DNA from: Candidatus Thorarchaeota archaeon | GTDB taxonomy: Archaea > Asgardarchaeota > Thorarchaeia > Thorarchaeales > Thorarchaeaceae | Assembly (NCBI GenBank): GCA_016839605.1 | Contig: JAEOTX010000051.1 | Coordinates: 1 to 50,879, forward strand | Reading direction: 5' to 3' | DNA: 50,879 bases | Position numbers and translations under genes: made by a program | Notes under the pieces: generated by a model | Told to the model about the DNA's origin: nothing | Seen by the model: only the letters and a program-made list of their open reading frames with translations | The model's database searches: none | Shown: positions 49,952-50,879 of the stretch, piece by piece | Layout of the letters: each line of letters begins with the position of its first letter | How positions within the stretch are numbered: position 1 is the stretch's first letter

Positions 49952-50879
49952 CTATAATTTGGTAGTACGTTCCTCCAGTTTGATGTCTAATGTTTCTAAT
50001 TCCTTTAGAATTGGTTCATAGACCTCTGGCATAACTGGTCGGTGAACTCCAATCAGTTTAATGACACCCTCAAGAATCATTCTGCTAGCGATAGCTACAG
50101 GCAGTGCAACGGTTCTAGACATAGAAGAATCTCCGTTGGGTATACCATAATCAATCATTGTGGATGTGATCTTCTCTTTATGATCGGAGTATTCAGCGAT
50201 GAATTCATGATGCATGACAATCATATCACGTTCTCCAGGAGCATACTTTAGCTTCTGCTCGAACAGATTGCATAGTGAGTCTAGGTAAGTTGTAACATCG
50301 GATGGGACCTCTTGGTTGCTAAACAAGCCCAGCCAATCAAGTCGCTGAATTATTGGGTCATCTTTCTTGAGATCGACTTTTCTTGATGTTGCCCCTGCTG
50401 AGGATTCCGAGTTTTCAGCGTGAGCTAGCTCACTCATCATCTCAGCGTAGGTCATGCCAATGAAGCTTCGCTCTTCAATAGATAAGAGACCTAAGTCAGC
50501 TACTTTCTTGAGTGTGCCGCACCAGCCGAGATTTCTGTAAGTACCTCTCTGCATTGTCTTGGTTTCTTGAATACCGTAGTAATCGATGAATGGCATACTA
50601 TCACGATTAGGATAACCCTCGAACTTGCCCGCACCAGGCACTTCAACTATCTCGTAATGGTCAAAGAGCTCGGGACCAGGAATCTTGACTTCTTTACCGT
50701 CACGTAGAAATTGAGCGTCGTTACGGCCAGCAAGAAGGACCCCTCGTGGACTCCATGAGAGCTTGTATCCAAAGGGATTATCATTAGCATCTGGAGCTGG
50801 GAGACCGCCAGTGAAAGACGTGAAACTAGAAATTTTCCCACCTTGATTGTGGACATGATCAATAATCTGCATGGCGCTC
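49952..50879 (-). CDS. Saccharopine dehydrogenase-like protein, C-terminal part (cut by window edge)
   Basis: The frame is open to the window edge and encodes at least 309 residues of the C-terminal part. FTSFTGGLPAPDANDNPFGYK followed by LSWSPRGVLLAGRND and GYPNRDSMPFIDYYGI is the signature of the substrate-binding domain of Lys9-type saccharopine dehydrogenase/reductase. The NAD(P)-binding Rossmann domain must lie beyond position 50879. Such enzymes act in the aminoadipate route of lysine metabolism, but related archaeal proteins may use other substrates. The ATG at 50872 is internal, not the start. Confidence 0.85.
   Translation of the reverse strand, partial: SAMQIIDHVHNQGGKISSFTSFTGGLPAPDANDNPFGYKLSWSPRGVLLAGRNDAQFLRDGKEVKIPGPELFDHYEIVEVPGAGKFEGYPNRDSMPFIDYYGIQETKTMQRGTYRNLGWCGTLKKVADLGLLSIEERSFIGMTYAEMMSELAHAENSESSAGATSRKVDLKKDDPIIQRLDWLGLFSNQEVPSDVTTYLDSLCNLFEQKLKYAPGERDMIVMHHEFIAEYSDHKEKITSTMIDYGIPNGDSSMSRTVALPVAIASRMILEGVIKLIGVHRPVMPEVYEPILKELETLDIKLEERTTKL

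Noticed and set aside
1-50879. CRISPR arrays, insertion sequences, integrases or prophage genes
   Set aside because: No regularly spaced repeats, transposase motifs or terminal repeats were seen.

Overview
This window is chromosomal DNA from an archaeon. Diagnostic genes include archaeal uS15 and uS10, KEOPS subunits (Kae1, Bud32), HerA-NurA, Hel308, MCM, GINS, RfcS/RfcL, Orc1/Cdc6, a TFIIB-like factor, an Rpb8-like RNA polymerase subunit, isopentenyl phosphate kinase and three intron-bearing tRNA genes with TATA-type promoters. The Rpb8-like subunit, a tandem-roadblock protein next to an MglA/Arf-like small GTPase, and long Ig-like surface proteins point to the Asgard (Promethearchaeota) group. 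A Thorarchaeota-like lineage is my guess and cannot be proven from this window. I saw no rRNA, CRISPR array, insertion sequence or prophage.

Layout. 1-2.6 kb (minus): a DHH/RecJ-like fragment at the edge, rps15, then bud32 and kae1 sharing an ATGA overlap. 2.7-5.4 kb: an LSm protein (plus), a DUF460 RuvC-fold protein (minus) and an ArsR-type regulator (plus). 5.5-10.5 kb (minus): pyrG-nurA-herA with overlapping ends, then a small coiled-coil protein. 10.6-13.0 kb (minus): tandem roadblock protein, unknown protein and small GTPase in one compact operon. 13.2-18.8 kb: HD phosphohydrolase, XRE regulator, GPN-loop GTPase, tRNA G10 methylase, UPF0201/UPF0200 pair and the RNA ligase-like phosphodiesterase ThpR. 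18.8-30.2 kb: tRNA-Pro, HDAC-like deacetylase, and a replication-rich stretch (hel308-mcm, GINS, rfcS-rfcL, truA, HTH, cdc6) closed by tRNA-Gly.

30.3-43 kb is the most accessory-looking part. It holds an orphan korA, two secreted Ig-like surface proteins, rpoG, a divergent TFIIB homologue, a GspE/FlaI-type secretion ATPase followed by a tiny one-helix protein, tRNA-Glu, and a 1263-residue membrane-anchored HerA/VirB4-type ATPase. 43-50.9 kb: isopentenyl phosphate kinase, uS10, glmS, a two-helix membrane protein resembling VirB2/TrbC-type pilins, a cysteine-desulfurase-like protein lacking the PLP lysine, a nucleotidyltransferase, an unknown protein and a saccharopine-dehydrogenase-like gene cut by the window edge.

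The best candidates for undescribed biology are: (i) the large VirB4/HerA-type ATPase with a VirB2-like small protein nearby, which could be an Asgard relative of archaeal DNA-transfer (Ced/Ted) systems; (ii) the GspE-type ATPase, tiny pilin-like protein and dedicated-looking TFIIB; (iii) the roadblock-GTPase operon; (iv) tRNA introns at non-canonical positions; and (v) the lysine-less SufS-fold protein. All functional statements are read from motifs by eye; no database search was run.
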